Shown here in pieces: positions 37,017 through 45,327 of a stretch of 64,000 bases of DNA. The DNA comes from Melaminivora sp034675505. GTDB taxonomy: Bacteria > Pseudomonadota > Gammaproteobacteria > Burkholderiales > Burkholderiaceae_C. The DNA lies in assembly GCA_034675505.1 (NCBI GenBank), contig JAUCDD010000019.1, forward strand, positions 124,001 through 188,000, given 5' to 3'. The stretch's first letter is position 1, and each line of letters starts with the position of its first letter. The notes beneath the pieces were generated by a model. The model saw only the letters and a program-made list of their open reading frames with translations. It was not told the DNA's origin and made no database searches. The position numbers and the translations under genes were made by a program.

Positions 37017-37849
37017 GCGCGCACCTCCAGGCCGGCGCTGTCCGTGCGGCGCAGGTTGCTCACGTCGTCTATGGTGCCCAGGTAGGCCTCGACCACGCCC
37101 GGGTGCGTCTGCACTTCATGTGGCGAGCCGGTGGCCAGCACCTGGCCCTGGTTCATGGCCAGCACCCGGTCGGACACGCGCGAGACCAGCGACATGTCGT
37201 GCTCGACCATCAGCACCGTGATCCCCAGCTCGTCGCGGATGTCCTGGATCCAGAACGCCATGTCATCGGTCTCCTCCACGTTCAGCCCGGACGAGGGTTC
37301 ATCGAGCAGCAGCAGCTGCGGCTCGGTGCACAGCGCGCGCGCCAGCTCCACGACCTTGCGCACGCCGTAGGGCAGGCCGGCGATGAGCGTGTCCCGGTAG
37401 TGCTGCAGCTGCAGGAAGTCGATGACCTCCTCGGCCTTCTCTCGCGCCCGGATCTCGGCGGCGCGCACGCGCGGGGTGAAGACCAGGTCGGCCCACAGCC
37501 CGGTCTCGCGGCGCGTGTGGCGCCCGATCAGCAGGTTATGCAGCACGCTGGCATGCTCGAACAGCTCGATGTTCTGGAACGTGCGCGCGATGCCCAGGCC
37601 GGCCACCTGGTGTGCCGGCCGGTCGGTCAGCACCATCTTGCCCGCAGCGCCGAAGTACTCGATGCTGCCGCTGGTGGGCGTATAGATGCGGCTGATCAGG
37701 TTGAACACCGTCGTCTTGCCGGCGCCATTGGGGCCGATCAGCGTGAACACCTCGCCGCGGCGCACGTCGAAGCTGACGTCGTTCACCGCCAGCAGCCCGC
37801 CAAAGCGCACGCTCAGATTGCGTGCCTCCAGCAACACATCACCGCTCAT
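37013..37849 (-). CDS. LIV-type ABC transporter ATP-binding protein, LivG-like (system 2)
   Basis: ATPase of 278 residues. Walker A GPNGAGKTTVFN, ARTFQNIELFEHASVLHNLL, signature-region YGVRKVVELARALC, LLLLDEPSSGLN, VEHDMSLVSRVSDRV. The start at 37849 gives MSGDVLLEARNLSVRFGG; the frame upstream runs through repeat copy B and is not coding. Confidence 0.94.
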   Translation of the reverse strand: MSGDVLLEARNLSVRFGGLLAVNDVSFDVRRGEVFTLIGPNGAGKTTVFNLISRIYTPTSGSIEYFGAAGKMVLTDRPAHQVAGLGIARTFQNIELFEHASVLHNLLIGRHTRRETGLWADLVFTPRVRAAEIRAREKAEEVIDFLQLQHYRDTLIAGLPYGVRKVVELARALCTEPQLLLLDEPSSGLNVEETDDMAFWIQDIRDELGITVLMVEHDMSLVSRVSDRVLAMNQGQVLATGSPHEVQTHPGVVEAYLGTIDDVSNLRRTDSAGLEVRA

Positions 37850-37899
37850 GACAACCTTTCGTCGAAGGGCGCAACTGCGACAACTGGCGCGCGCGAAGC

Positions 37900-38008
37900 C
37901 AGCGACCGCCGTGCAAGGGCCGCCCCGCGGCACCGGCGGTGTCTCCCTTCCCGAATTGCGCAGCAATTCGAGAGAAGGGGGATGGAGCGAAGCGACATAG
38001 GGGGTTGT
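37900..38008. repeat. GGGGG-type intergenic repeat, copy B
   Basis: ACCGCCGTGCAAGGGCCGCC, CCGGCGGTGTCTCCCTTC, a hairpin GAATTGCGCAGCAATTC, then GGATGGAGCGAAGCGACATA and GGGGGTTG. It shares two exact blocks with copy C and fills the gap between the LivG and LivM genes. Confidence 0.7.
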
Positions 38009-38011
38009 TCA

Positions 38012-39088
38012 TCACTTCAAGCGCTCCGACTTCTGGAAGCTCTTCTGGCGCTTGAACATGCCCTTGCGGTAGAAGGGAAACAACTGCAGCCAGGTGCGGA
38101 TCTTCAGCCAACGCCCATACAGGCCCATGGGTTCGAACAGCACGAAGACGATCAGCACCGCGCCATAGACCACCGCCTGCAGGCCGGGCGCCTGCCCGAT
38201 GGATTCGGGCAGCACGTCCTTGCCCAGGGCGATGAACTGCGGCATCAGGATGAGGAATGCCGCGCCCAAAAACGCGCCGTGGACCGAGCCCAGGCCGCCG
38301 ATGACGATCATCAGGAGCAGGTCGATGGACTGCAGGATGCTGAACTGGTCGGGCGAGATGAACTGCATCTTGTGCGCATACAGCGCCCCGGCGATGCCCG
38401 CCAGCGCCGCCGACAGGGCAAACGACAGGGTCTTGTAGTACGCCAGGTGGATGCCCATGCTTTGCGCGGAGATCTCCGAGTCGCGGATGGCGACGAAGGC
38501 GCGGCCCGTGGGCGAGCGCAGCAGGTTCAGGATCGCCAGCGTGCAGGCCACGGTGATCACCAGGCACAGGAAATAGAACGCCTCGGGGCTCTCCAGCGTG
38601 TAGCCCAGCAGCTGGGGCGGCATGACCGACTTGCCGGCGTTGCCGCCGGTGACCGACTCCCAGCGGGCAAAGACTTCCTCGACGATGAAGCCGAAGGCCA
38701 GCGTGGCGATGCCCAGGTAGATGCCCTTGACGCGCAGCGCCGGCAGCCCCACCACGATGCCCACGGCCGCCGACAGCAGCGCCCCGCAGGCCAGCGACAG
38801 GAAGAACGGCCAGCCCATGGCCGTGAGCACGGCTTGCGTATAGGCGCCCACCCCCAGGAATGCGGCGTGCCCCAGCGAGAACTGCCCGGTGAAGCCGGCC
38901 AGCAGCATCAGCCCCAGGCCGGCAATCGCGTAGATCAGCACGAAGGTCAGCTGCGCCAGCCAGTACTCGGGCGCCACGAACGGCGCGGCGATCAGCACCA
39001 GGCACAGCAGGCTGTACCAGAAGACATGCCCGCCGTGCTTGGCCAGCCGAATGTCCTGCGCGTAGCTCGTCTTGAAAATGAACCGCAT
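38012..39088 (-). CDS. LIV-type ABC transporter permease, LivM-like (system 2)
   Basis: Permease of 358 residues with about nine helices: AIAGLGLMLLAGFTGQFSLG and HAAFLGVGAY (LivM signature), SEISAQSMGIHLAYYKTLSF (coupling loop), MIVIGGLGSVHGAFLGAAF. The polar C-terminus (KGMFKRQKSFQKSERLK) extends beyond the core. The start at 39088 is chosen over an upstream frame extension that lies in repeat copy C. Confidence 0.92.
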   Translation of the reverse strand: MRFIFKTSYAQDIRLAKHGGHVFWYSLLCLVLIAAPFVAPEYWLAQLTFVLIYAIAGLGLMLLAGFTGQFSLGHAAFLGVGAYTQAVLTAMGWPFFLSLACGALLSAAVGIVVGLPALRVKGIYLGIATLAFGFIVEEVFARWESVTGGNAGKSVMPPQLLGYTLESPEAFYFLCLVITVACTLAILNLLRSPTGRAFVAIRDSEISAQSMGIHLAYYKTLSFALSAALAGIAGALYAHKMQFISPDQFSILQSIDLLLMIVIGGLGSVHGAFLGAAFLILMPQFIALGKDVLPESIGQAPGLQAVVYGAVLIVFVLFEPMGLYGRWLKIRTWLQLFPFYRKGMFKRQKSFQKSERLK

Positions 39089-39130
39089 ATCAATGGACCC
39101 AGCTGTTTGAAATCGACGCGCCCCAAACCA

Positions 39131-39238
39131 GTGGACGCCGCGCAAGGGCCGCCCCGCCGCGCTGGCGTCGTCCCCCTGCCTGCGGAGCGCAGCGAAGCGG
39201 GAGGGGGGGGATGGAGCGAAGCGACATAGGGGGGTGTC
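39131..39238. repeat. GGGGG-type intergenic repeat, copy C
   Basis: GACGCCGCGCAAGGGCCGCC, GCTGGCGTCGTCCCCCTGC, then GCGGAGCGCAGCGAAGCG, GGATGGAGCGAAGCGACATA and a G-run. It lies between the LivM and LivH genes of system 2 in the same orientation as copy B. Confidence 0.7.
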
Positions 39239-40114
39239 TCATACTTTCTTGCGCAGCTTTTCGCCGAACAGACCGTTGGGTTTGACCATGAGCATCAGCA
39301 GCACCACGATGTAGGCGGCAATGTCCTTGAAGCCCTCGGGCAGGTAGAAGCCCGACAGCGACTCGATCACGCCGATGAGGAGACCGCCGACGATGGCCCC
39401 CGGCAGGCTGCCAAAACCGCCCACCACCGCGGCGGGAAAGGCCTTGAGCCCGATGAAGCCCATGTTGGCGTGCACGAAGGTGATGGGGGCCAGCAGCAGG
39501 CCGGCGATCGCCGCCACTGCCGCCGCCAGGCCCCAGGCCAGGCCGTTGAGGCGCTGCACCGGAATGCCCATGTAGTAGGCGGCCAGCTGGTTTTGCGAGG
39601 ACGCCTGCATGGCAACGCCCAGGCGGGTGTAGCGGAACATGGCGTACAAAACCGCGCACAGCAGCGCCGACGCCCCGATCACCACCAGCTGCTCGCTGGC
39701 CAGCACCAGGGTGCCCAGCTTCACCACCTGATCCTTGTAGGGAACAGCCAGGGTGTGGGTCTCGGTGCCGAACCCGGGAATCATGGTGACCAGTCCGCGC
39801 AGCACGTAGCCGATGCCTATGGTCAGCATGACGATGGAAAACGCCGGCTGGCCCAGGATGGGACGGATCACCACGCGCTCGAGCAACACGCCGAATGACG
39901 CGACCGCGACAATGCTGGCCAGCACTGCGACCCAAAATGGCATCCCCAGCACCTGCATCAGCACCAGGCCGCAAAACGCCCCCAGCATCATCAGCTCGCC
40001 CTGGGCGAAACTCACGGTTTCAGTGGCCTTGTAGATGAGCACGAAACCCAGCGCGATCAGCCCGTAGATGCACCCCTGCGCGATGCCGCTGATCAGCAGT
40101 TGGACGAATTGCAC
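39239..40114 (-). CDS. LIV-type ABC transporter permease, LivH-like (system 2)
   Basis: Permease of 291 residues starting at a GTG (40114) preceded by GGGGAG at five bases; an upstream frame extension lacks such a site. It opens VQFVQLLISGIAQGCIYGLI and has GFVLIYKATETVSFAQGELM (LivH signature) and AVVGGFGSLPGAIVGGLLIG. First gene of the long minus-strand array. The palindrome at 40136-40155 lies in its promoter. Confidence 0.92.
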   Translation of the reverse strand: MQFVQLLISGIAQGCIYGLIALGFVLIYKATETVSFAQGELMMLGAFCGLVLMQVLGMPFWVAVLASIVAVASFGVLLERVVIRPILGQPAFSIVMLTIGIGYVLRGLVTMIPGFGTETHTLAVPYKDQVVKLGTLVLASEQLVVIGASALLCAVLYAMFRYTRLGVAMQASSQNQLAAYYMGIPVQRLNGLAWGLAAAVAAIAGLLLAPITFVHANMGFIGLKAFPAAVVGGFGSLPGAIVGGLLIGVIESLSGFYLPEGFKDIAAYIVVLLMLMVKPNGLFGEKLRKKV

Positions 40115-40135
40115 AAGAACTCCCCTGCGTATTTT

Positions 40136-40155
40136 TGCAAAGCGATTGCTTTGCA
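40136..40155. promoter_or_regulatory. palindromic operator in the livH / aldehyde dehydrogenase divergent promoter
   Basis: Perfect inverted repeat TGCAAAGC-GATT-GCTTTGCA flanked by AT-rich sequence, between divergent genes starting at 40114 (minus) and 40256 (plus). The core AAGC-N4-GCTT also occurs in the palindrome at 32923, upstream of another gene of the same array. Confidence 0.6.
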
Positions 40156-40255
40156 TAAATAATGGTGCCCTGTGGAGCATCGAACTGCATTCCGGACTTA
40201 CCCTGAAGGCTGCCGGCCCGGCGCCACCCATTCACCTGAACCGTAGGAGCAACCC

Positions 40256-41692
40256 ATGACTTACCCAGACACCCGCCTGTTCATCGACGGTCAATGGCAG
40301 GATGCCCGGCAGGGCCGGACGCTGGCCGTGCACAACCCGGCCACCGGGCAGGAGATCGGGCGCGTGGCGCATGCCTGCACCGCTGACCTGGACCTTGCGC
40401 TGGCTGCGGCGGACAAGGGCTTCGCGACCTGGCGCGCCATGGCTGCCGTGGAGCGCGCGCGCATCATGCGCCGCGCCGCCGCGCTGATGCGCGAGCGCGC
40501 CGACGCCATCGGCGCGCTGCTGACGCAGGAGCAGGGCAAGCCGCTGCTGGAGGCGCGCGGCGAGGCCGCCGCCGCCGCCGACATCATCGAGTGGTTCGCC
40601 GATGAGGGCCAGCGCGTCTACGGCCGCATCGTGCCGGCGCGCAACCCGGCCGTGCAGCAGCTGGTGCTCAAGGATCCGGTGGGCGTGGTCGCAGCGTTCA
40701 CGCCCTGGAACTTCCCCATCAACCAGGTGGTGCGCAAGCTGGGCGCGGCGCTGGCGGCAGGCTGCGCCATGATCGTCAAGGCGCCCGAGGAGACGCCCGC
40801 CAGCCCGGCCGAGCTGGTGCGCGCCTTTGCCGACGCCGGGCTGCCGGCGGGCGTGCTCAACCTGGTCTATGGCAACCCCGCGGAAATCTCGGGCTACCTG
40901 ATCCCGCACCCCATCGTGAAGAAGGTGACCTTCACCGGCTCCACCTTCGTCGGCAAGCAGCTCGCCGCGCTCGCCGGCCAGCACATGAAGCGCGTGACCA
41001 TGGAGCTGGGCGGGCATGCGCCGGTCATCGTCTGCCAGGACGCCGACGTGCAGCTCGCCGTGAAGGCCACGGCCAGCTCCAAGTTCCGCAATGCCGGCCA
41101 GGTGTGCATCGCCCCCACGCGCTTTCTGGTGCACGAGAGCGTGCGGGCCGAGTTCGTCGCCGCGCTCACGCGCCACGCCGAGGGGCTGAAGGTGGGCGAC
41201 GGCATGCAGGATGGCACGCGCATGGGGCCGCTGGCCAACGCGCGGCGCGTGGCGGCGATGCAGGAATTCCTGGGCGATGCGCGCAAGCAGGGCGCCCGGG
41301 TGACGACCGGCGGCGAAGCCCTGGGCGGCGTCGGCAACTTCTTCGCGCCCACGGTACTGGACGACGTGCCGCTGTCGGCGCGCATCTTCAACGAGGAGCC
41401 CTTCGGCCCCGTGGCCGCCGTGCGCGGCTTCACCGACCTGGGCGATGCCATCGCCGAGGCCAACCGCCTACCCTATGGCCTGGCCGCCTACGCCTTCACG
41501 CGCTCGCTGAAGGACACGCACCAACTGGCACAGCAGGTGGAAGTGGGCATGCTGTGGGTGAACCAGCCGGCCACCCCCAGCGCCGAGCTGCCGTTCGGCG
41601 GCCTCAAGGACTCGGGCTACGGCTCCGAGGGTGGGCCGGAGGCGGTCGAGGCCTGCCTGAACACGCGGGCGATTTCCATCACCCCCATGTAA
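40256..41692 (+). CDS. NAD(P)-dependent aldehyde dehydrogenase, succinate-semialdehyde dehydrogenase-like
   Basis: Enzyme of 478 residues of the GabD/ALDH5 type. Seen: PWNFPINQVVRKLGAALAAG (cofactor fold), FTGSTFVGKQLA, catalytic Glu in TMELGGHAP, nucleophile Cys284 in NAGQVCIAPTRF, and EEPFGPVAAV. RBS AGGAG upstream of ATG 40256. It oxidises an aldehyde to an acid; the substrate could be succinate semialdehyde or an aldehyde from a neighbouring pathway. It ends one base from the convergent sseA-like stop. Confidence 0.9.
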   Translation: MTYPDTRLFIDGQWQDARQGRTLAVHNPATGQEIGRVAHACTADLDLALAAADKGFATWRAMAAVERARIMRRAAALMRERADAIGALLTQEQGKPLLEARGEAAAAADIIEWFADEGQRVYGRIVPARNPAVQQLVLKDPVGVVAAFTPWNFPINQVVRKLGAALAAGCAMIVKAPEETPASPAELVRAFADAGLPAGVLNLVYGNPAEISGYLIPHPIVKKVTFTGSTFVGKQLAALAGQHMKRVTMELGGHAPVIVCQDADVQLAVKATASSKFRNAGQVCIAPTRFLVHESVRAEFVAALTRHAEGLKVGDGMQDGTRMGPLANARRVAAMQEFLGDARKQGARVTTGGEALGGVGNFFAPTVLDDVPLSARIFNEEPFGPVAAVRGFTDLGDAIAEANRLPYGLAAYAFTRSLKDTHQLAQQVEVGMLWVNQPATPSAELPFGGLKDSGYGSEGGPEAVEACLNTRAISITPM

Positions 41693-41693
41693 T

Positions 41694-42596
41694 TCAGCCG
41701 CCGCGCTCCACCGGGCGGCTGGCGTCGCTGCACCAGTCGCTCCAGCTGCCCGCGTACAGCGCGCTGGGCGCGTAGCCGGCGATTTCCATGGCCAGCAGGT
41801 TGGGGATGGCGCTGACACCGCTGCCGCACTGGTGCACCACGCCGGCCGGATCGCGGCCGGCCAGCAGTGCGTCCAACTCCTGGCGCAGCTGTGCGGCGGG
41901 CTTGAAGCGCCCGTCCTCGCCCAGGTTCTGGCTGAACGGGCGGTTGAGCGCGCCGGGGATGTGCCCGGCCACCGGATCCAGCGGCTCGACCTCGCCGCGA
42001 TAACGCGGCGCGGCGCGGGCGTCCAGCACCGTCTGGCCCGGCTGGTGCAGGCGCTCCCGGACCTGCTGCGCGTCCACCAGCTGGCGCAGCGGCTCGCCGA
42101 TCCTGAAGTTGGACTGGAAATGCGCGGGTTCCTCGCCGTGCGCGACCTCGCCGCCCCCGGCCTTCCAGGCCTGCAGGCCGCCGTCGAGCACGGCCACGGC
42201 CTCGTGCCCCATCCACTTGAGCATCCACCACAGCCGGCCGCAGTAGTTGGCGCCGTTGCGGTCGTACACCACGGCCTGCATGTCGTTGGCAAAGCCGATG
42301 GACGACAGCCAGGTGGCGAAGCGTTCGCGGTTGGGCAGCGGGTGGCGCCCGCCCGAACACGGTGAATCGGCCGCGCCGGCTACCAGCATGCCGCTGGGGC
42401 TGGGCGCGCCGTGGCGCGCGCTCAGGTCGGCGTCCAGGTCGGCGTACACCGCCCCGGGGATGTGCTCCTGCTGGTACAGCGCTGCCCCGTGCGAGGGCGT
42501 GGCCAGGTCGAAGCTGCAGTCGAACACCATCAGTCGCTGGTGGCTGCGCTGCAGCTCCTGCAATTGGGCAACGGAGATCAACAGGGAGTAGGGCAT
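41694..42596 (-). CDS. sseA: 3-mercaptopyruvate sulfurtransferase (SseA-type rhodanese)
   Basis: Two-domain rhodanese of 300 residues. The N-terminal inactive domain contains MVFDCSFDLATP and HIPGAVYADLD; the C-terminal active domain has DARAAPRYRGE, GHIPGALNRPF and the persulfide Cys257 in HQCGSGVSA. A CGSGV[ST] loop marks mercaptopyruvate rather than thiosulfate enzymes. It stands alone between the convergent dehydrogenase and the EamA exporter gene. Confidence 0.92.
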   Translation of the reverse strand: MPYSLLISVAQLQELQRSHQRLMVFDCSFDLATPSHGAALYQQEHIPGAVYADLDADLSARHGAPSPSGMLVAGAADSPCSGGRHPLPNRERFATWLSSIGFANDMQAVVYDRNGANYCGRLWWMLKWMGHEAVAVLDGGLQAWKAGGGEVAHGEEPAHFQSNFRIGEPLRQLVDAQQVRERLHQPGQTVLDARAAPRYRGEVEPLDPVAGHIPGALNRPFSQNLGEDGRFKPAAQLRQELDALLAGRDPAGVVHQCGSGVSAIPNLLAMEIAGYAPSALYAGSWSDWCSDASRPVERGG

Positions 42597-42683
42597 GGGC
42601 TGGGCAAGCGTGTTCGGTTGGATGGGAGCCGCCGATTGTCGCGGCCCCGCGCACCGGCCGCGCGTCGGCGCGCGCCGCGTCCG

Positions 42684-43589
42684 TCAGTCACCCGCCGACA
42701 GGCCGCCGCGGGCGCGCAGCAGCGTGGCGGAGATGCCGCTGGCGACGATCAGCCCCATGCCGCCCCAGGCGACCAGCGGCAGTTCGTCGCCGAACACCAG
42801 CATGCCGTACAGGCTGGCGAAGATGATGCCGGCGTACTGCAAATTGGCCACCACCAGCGTGGCGCGCGGCGTGGGCGCGCGCGCATAGGCCAGCGTCATG
42901 CACAGCTGCCCGCCGGCGGCCAGCACGCCCAGCGGCAGCAGCCACAGCGCCGGCCGCCAGCCCGGCCAGGGCGATGCGCCCACGGCCAGCGTGGCCAGGC
43001 CGCCGGCCAGGGCCGAGCCCAGGGCGAAATAAAACACCGTGCGCGCCTCGGGCTCGCCCATGCGCGACAGGGCCGATACCTGCATGTACGCCAGCGCTGC
43101 GCAAAAGCCCGACAGCAGCCCCACCGTGCCGGCAAAGCCCTGGCCCTCGCCCACGCTGGGGCGCAGCATCAGCAGCACGCCGGCAAAGCCGGCCAGTACG
43201 GTGAGCACCAGCGGCAGCTGCAGCGGCGGGCGCGGGCTGCTTGCCGAGGGCCGCCAGGCCAGCAGCGCCCCGCCCATGACGAAAGCCGCGATCCAGACGC
43301 TGCTCATGTAGTTCAGCGTGATGGCCGAGGCCAGCGGCAGGAAGGCAATTGCGTAGAACCACGCGCCCAGCGACACCACGCCCACCAGGCTGCGCCAGGC
43401 GTGCATGCCGGGATGGCGGGTGGCCAGGCCCACGCCCTGGCGGCGCGCCAGCAGCGCCAGCAGCGCCATGCCCAGCAGGCCGCGGTAGAACACCAGCTCG
43501 GCGGCGGAAAACCACTGCGAGGCGATCTTCACGCACACCCCCATGCTGGCGAACAGGAACGCGGCCAGGACCATCCACAGCGCTTGCAT
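42684..43589 (-). CDS. EamA / DMT-family transporter
   Basis: Protein of 301 residues with ten predicted membrane helices in two EamA repeats (MQALWMVLAAFLFASMGVCV to about 145; about 155 to 290, ending with GDELPLVAWGGMGLIVASG). Family members export amino acids or small metabolites. The start is placed at 43589; the longer frame begins inside a hairpin repeat. It lies downstream of the Rieske oxygenase gene on the same strand. Confidence 0.9.
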   Translation of the reverse strand: MQALWMVLAAFLFASMGVCVKIASQWFSAAELVFYRGLLGMALLALLARRQGVGLATRHPGMHAWRSLVGVVSLGAWFYAIAFLPLASAITLNYMSSVWIAAFVMGGALLAWRPSASSPRPPLQLPLVLTVLAGFAGVLLMLRPSVGEGQGFAGTVGLLSGFCAALAYMQVSALSRMGEPEARTVFYFALGSALAGGLATLAVGASPWPGWRPALWLLPLGVLAAGGQLCMTLAYARAPTPRATLVVANLQYAGIIFASLYGMLVFGDELPLVAWGGMGLIVASGISATLLRARGGLSAGD

Positions 43590-43603
43590 GGGCAGAAAAA
43601 ACA

Positions 43604-43668
43604 GGTTTTTGAATGAAAAAAGCTGCACGCCCTTGTCGATCAAGGGGGTGCAGCTATGATTTTATGAG
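43604..43668. repeat. dispersed ATAGC-type repeat with strong hairpin, copy 5
   Basis: TTTTTGAATGAAAAA, then a stem AGCTGCAC..CCTTG (43621-43635) pairing with CAAGG..GTGCAGCT (43641-43655), then ATGATTTTATGAG. It lies between the Rieske and EamA genes and may act as a terminator for either direction. Confidence 0.65.
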
Positions 43669-43688
43669 CATTCCGGAGGCGTTGCGGC

Positions 43689-44828
43689 TCAGTTGCCCGA
43701 CAGTTCCCGGCCCATCCTGCCCCGGTACCACTCGTGGAAGTGCTGCATGCCGTCCTCCATCGGGCTCTGGTAGGGCCCGGCTTCGTTGTCGCCGCGCGCC
43801 AGCAGGGCCTTGCGGCCGGCGTCCATGCGCTCGGCGATCTCGTCGTCCTCGATGGCGGTTTCCATGTAGGCGGCGCGCTGGGCCTCGACGAACTCGCGCT
43901 CGAAGGCGACGATTTCCTCGGGGTAGTAGAACTCGACCATGTTCAAGGTCTTGTCCACGCCCAGGGGGTGCAGCGTGGAGACGGTGAGCACATGGGGATA
44001 CCACTCGACCATGATGTGCGGGTAGTAGGTCAGCCAGATGGCGCCGCGCCGCGGCAGCTCGCCGCCCTGGTAGCGCAGCAGCACGTCGTGCCACTGCTTG
44101 TAGACCTGCGAGCCCGGCTTGGCGAACGTCGGCGCCACGCCCACGGTCTGCACCGAGTATTCGCGTCCGAATTCCCACTTCAGGTCGTCGCAGGTCACGA
44201 AGTTGCCCAGCCCGGGATGGAAGGGGCCGACGTGGTAGTCCTCAAGGTAGACCTCGATGAAGGTCTTCCAGTTGTAGTTGCACTCGTGCAGCTCCACGTG
44301 GTCGAGCGCGTAGCCGTCGAACGACAGCTCCTGTGCCGGGCCCATGGCCGCCAGGTCGGCGGCGATGTCGCGCCCGTTGTCCTCGAACAGCAGGCCGTTC
44401 CACTCGCGCAGGCCGTAGTTGTTCAGGTGCAGGCAGGGATCGTGCGCGAAGTGCGGCGCACCCAGCAGCTGGCCCTGCGGGGAATACGTCCAGCGGTGGA
44501 TGGGGCAGACGATGTTGCCGCCGGCGTGGCCCTTGCCGTGCGTGCCCAGGTTGCCCCGGCCGCGCAGCATGAGCGCCTGGCGGTGCCGGCAGACGTTGGA
44601 GATCAGCTCGATGCCGCCCTGCGCGTTGCGCACCAGCGCGCGGCCGTCGTGCTCGTGCGCCAGGGTCTGGTAGTCGCCCGGTTCGGGCACGCCCAGGGCA
44701 TGGCCGACGTAGCGCGGGCCGGCACGAAACAACGTATCCAGCTCGCGCTGCAGCAGCGCCGGGCTGAAATAGCTGGAAACGGGTAGTTGGCTCGTGGCCT
44801 GCTGCAGTTGAAGACTTAAATCAGACAT
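43689..44828 (-). CDS. Rieske aromatic ring-hydroxylating oxygenase, alpha subunit
   Basis: Oxygenase of 379 residues. Rieske 2Fe-2S ligands are in CRHRQA and CPIHRWTY (residues about 80-110). The mononuclear iron site is suggested by IEVYLEDYHVGPFHPGL (two His) and a downstream Asp. The length fits alpha subunits that work without a small beta subunit. No ferredoxin or reductase gene lies nearby, so the electron donor must be encoded elsewhere. The 5' leader carries a terminator-like hairpin. Substrate unknown. Confidence 0.9.
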   Translation of the reverse strand: MSDLSLQLQQATSQLPVSSYFSPALLQRELDTLFRAGPRYVGHALGVPEPGDYQTLAHEHDGRALVRNAQGGIELISNVCRHRQALMLRGRGNLGTHGKGHAGGNIVCPIHRWTYSPQGQLLGAPHFAHDPCLHLNNYGLREWNGLLFEDNGRDIAADLAAMGPAQELSFDGYALDHVELHECNYNWKTFIEVYLEDYHVGPFHPGLGNFVTCDDLKWEFGREYSVQTVGVAPTFAKPGSQVYKQWHDVLLRYQGGELPRRGAIWLTYYPHIMVEWYPHVLTVSTLHPLGVDKTLNMVEFYYPEEIVAFEREFVEAQRAAYMETAIEDDEIAERMDAGRKALLARGDNEAGPYQSPMEDGMQHFHEWYRGRMGRELSGN

Positions 44829-44885
44829 GGATGACCTGACCTAAAGACTCCCCACAGGGAGGGTGCGCGCGCGGCGCCTTGGGGG

Positions 44886-44927
44886 AAAAAACGAAACCGG
44901 CCCGTGGCGATACCCACGACCCGGTTT
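44886..44927 (-). terminator. terminator-like hairpin in the leader of the Rieske oxygenase gene
   Basis: Stem AAACCGG..CGTGG with loop CGATAC pairing with CCACG..CCGGTTT; on the minus strand it is followed by C-G and six T. A TACAAT just upstream on the minus strand (about 44948) could be the -10 box, so the hairpin would lie within the transcribed leader. Confidence 0.6.
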
Positions 44928-45084
44928 TGGTGAAGGAATGGGATTGTAAGTGGTGGGGTTATTTCCGCTCGCACGGTACGTGTATCAAGGGCGCAGGCGC
45001 CCGCGCAGCGCGGGGGCGGGGCCGGCATGCGGCCTAAAATAGCCGGTTTCGACTTGCGCGTCCGGCGCCGCTCCACTGTCTGCC

Positions 45085-45327
45085 ATGCCCAAGGCTCCCG
45101 CCGCCCCTACCCCCCCGCCCGAGCCAGCCAGCTACGAAGCCGCGCTGCAGGAACTCGAGCAGCTCGTCGCCCGCATCGAATCGGGCCAGCTGCCGCTGGA
45201 CCAGATGCTGGCAGGCTACCAGCGCGGCGCCACCTTGCTGGAGTTTTGCCGCGCGCGGCTGGTGGCCGTGCAGGAGCAGGTCAAGCTGCTCGACGACGGC
45301 GTGCTGCAGCCGTGGAACGAAACGTGA
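45085..45327 (+). CDS. xseB: exodeoxyribonuclease VII small subunit
   Basis: Small protein of 80 residues with the XseB helix pair: SYEAALQELEQLVARIESGQ and LPLDQMLAGYQRGATLLEFC. A proline/alanine-rich N-terminus precedes it. It partners XseA, whose gene is not in the window. The stop overlaps the ispA start (GTGA at 45324-45327), as in many proteobacteria. Confidence 0.95.
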   Translation: MPKAPAAPTPPPEPASYEAALQELEQLVARIESGQLPLDQMLAGYQRGATLLEFCRARLVAVQEQVKLLDDGVLQPWNET

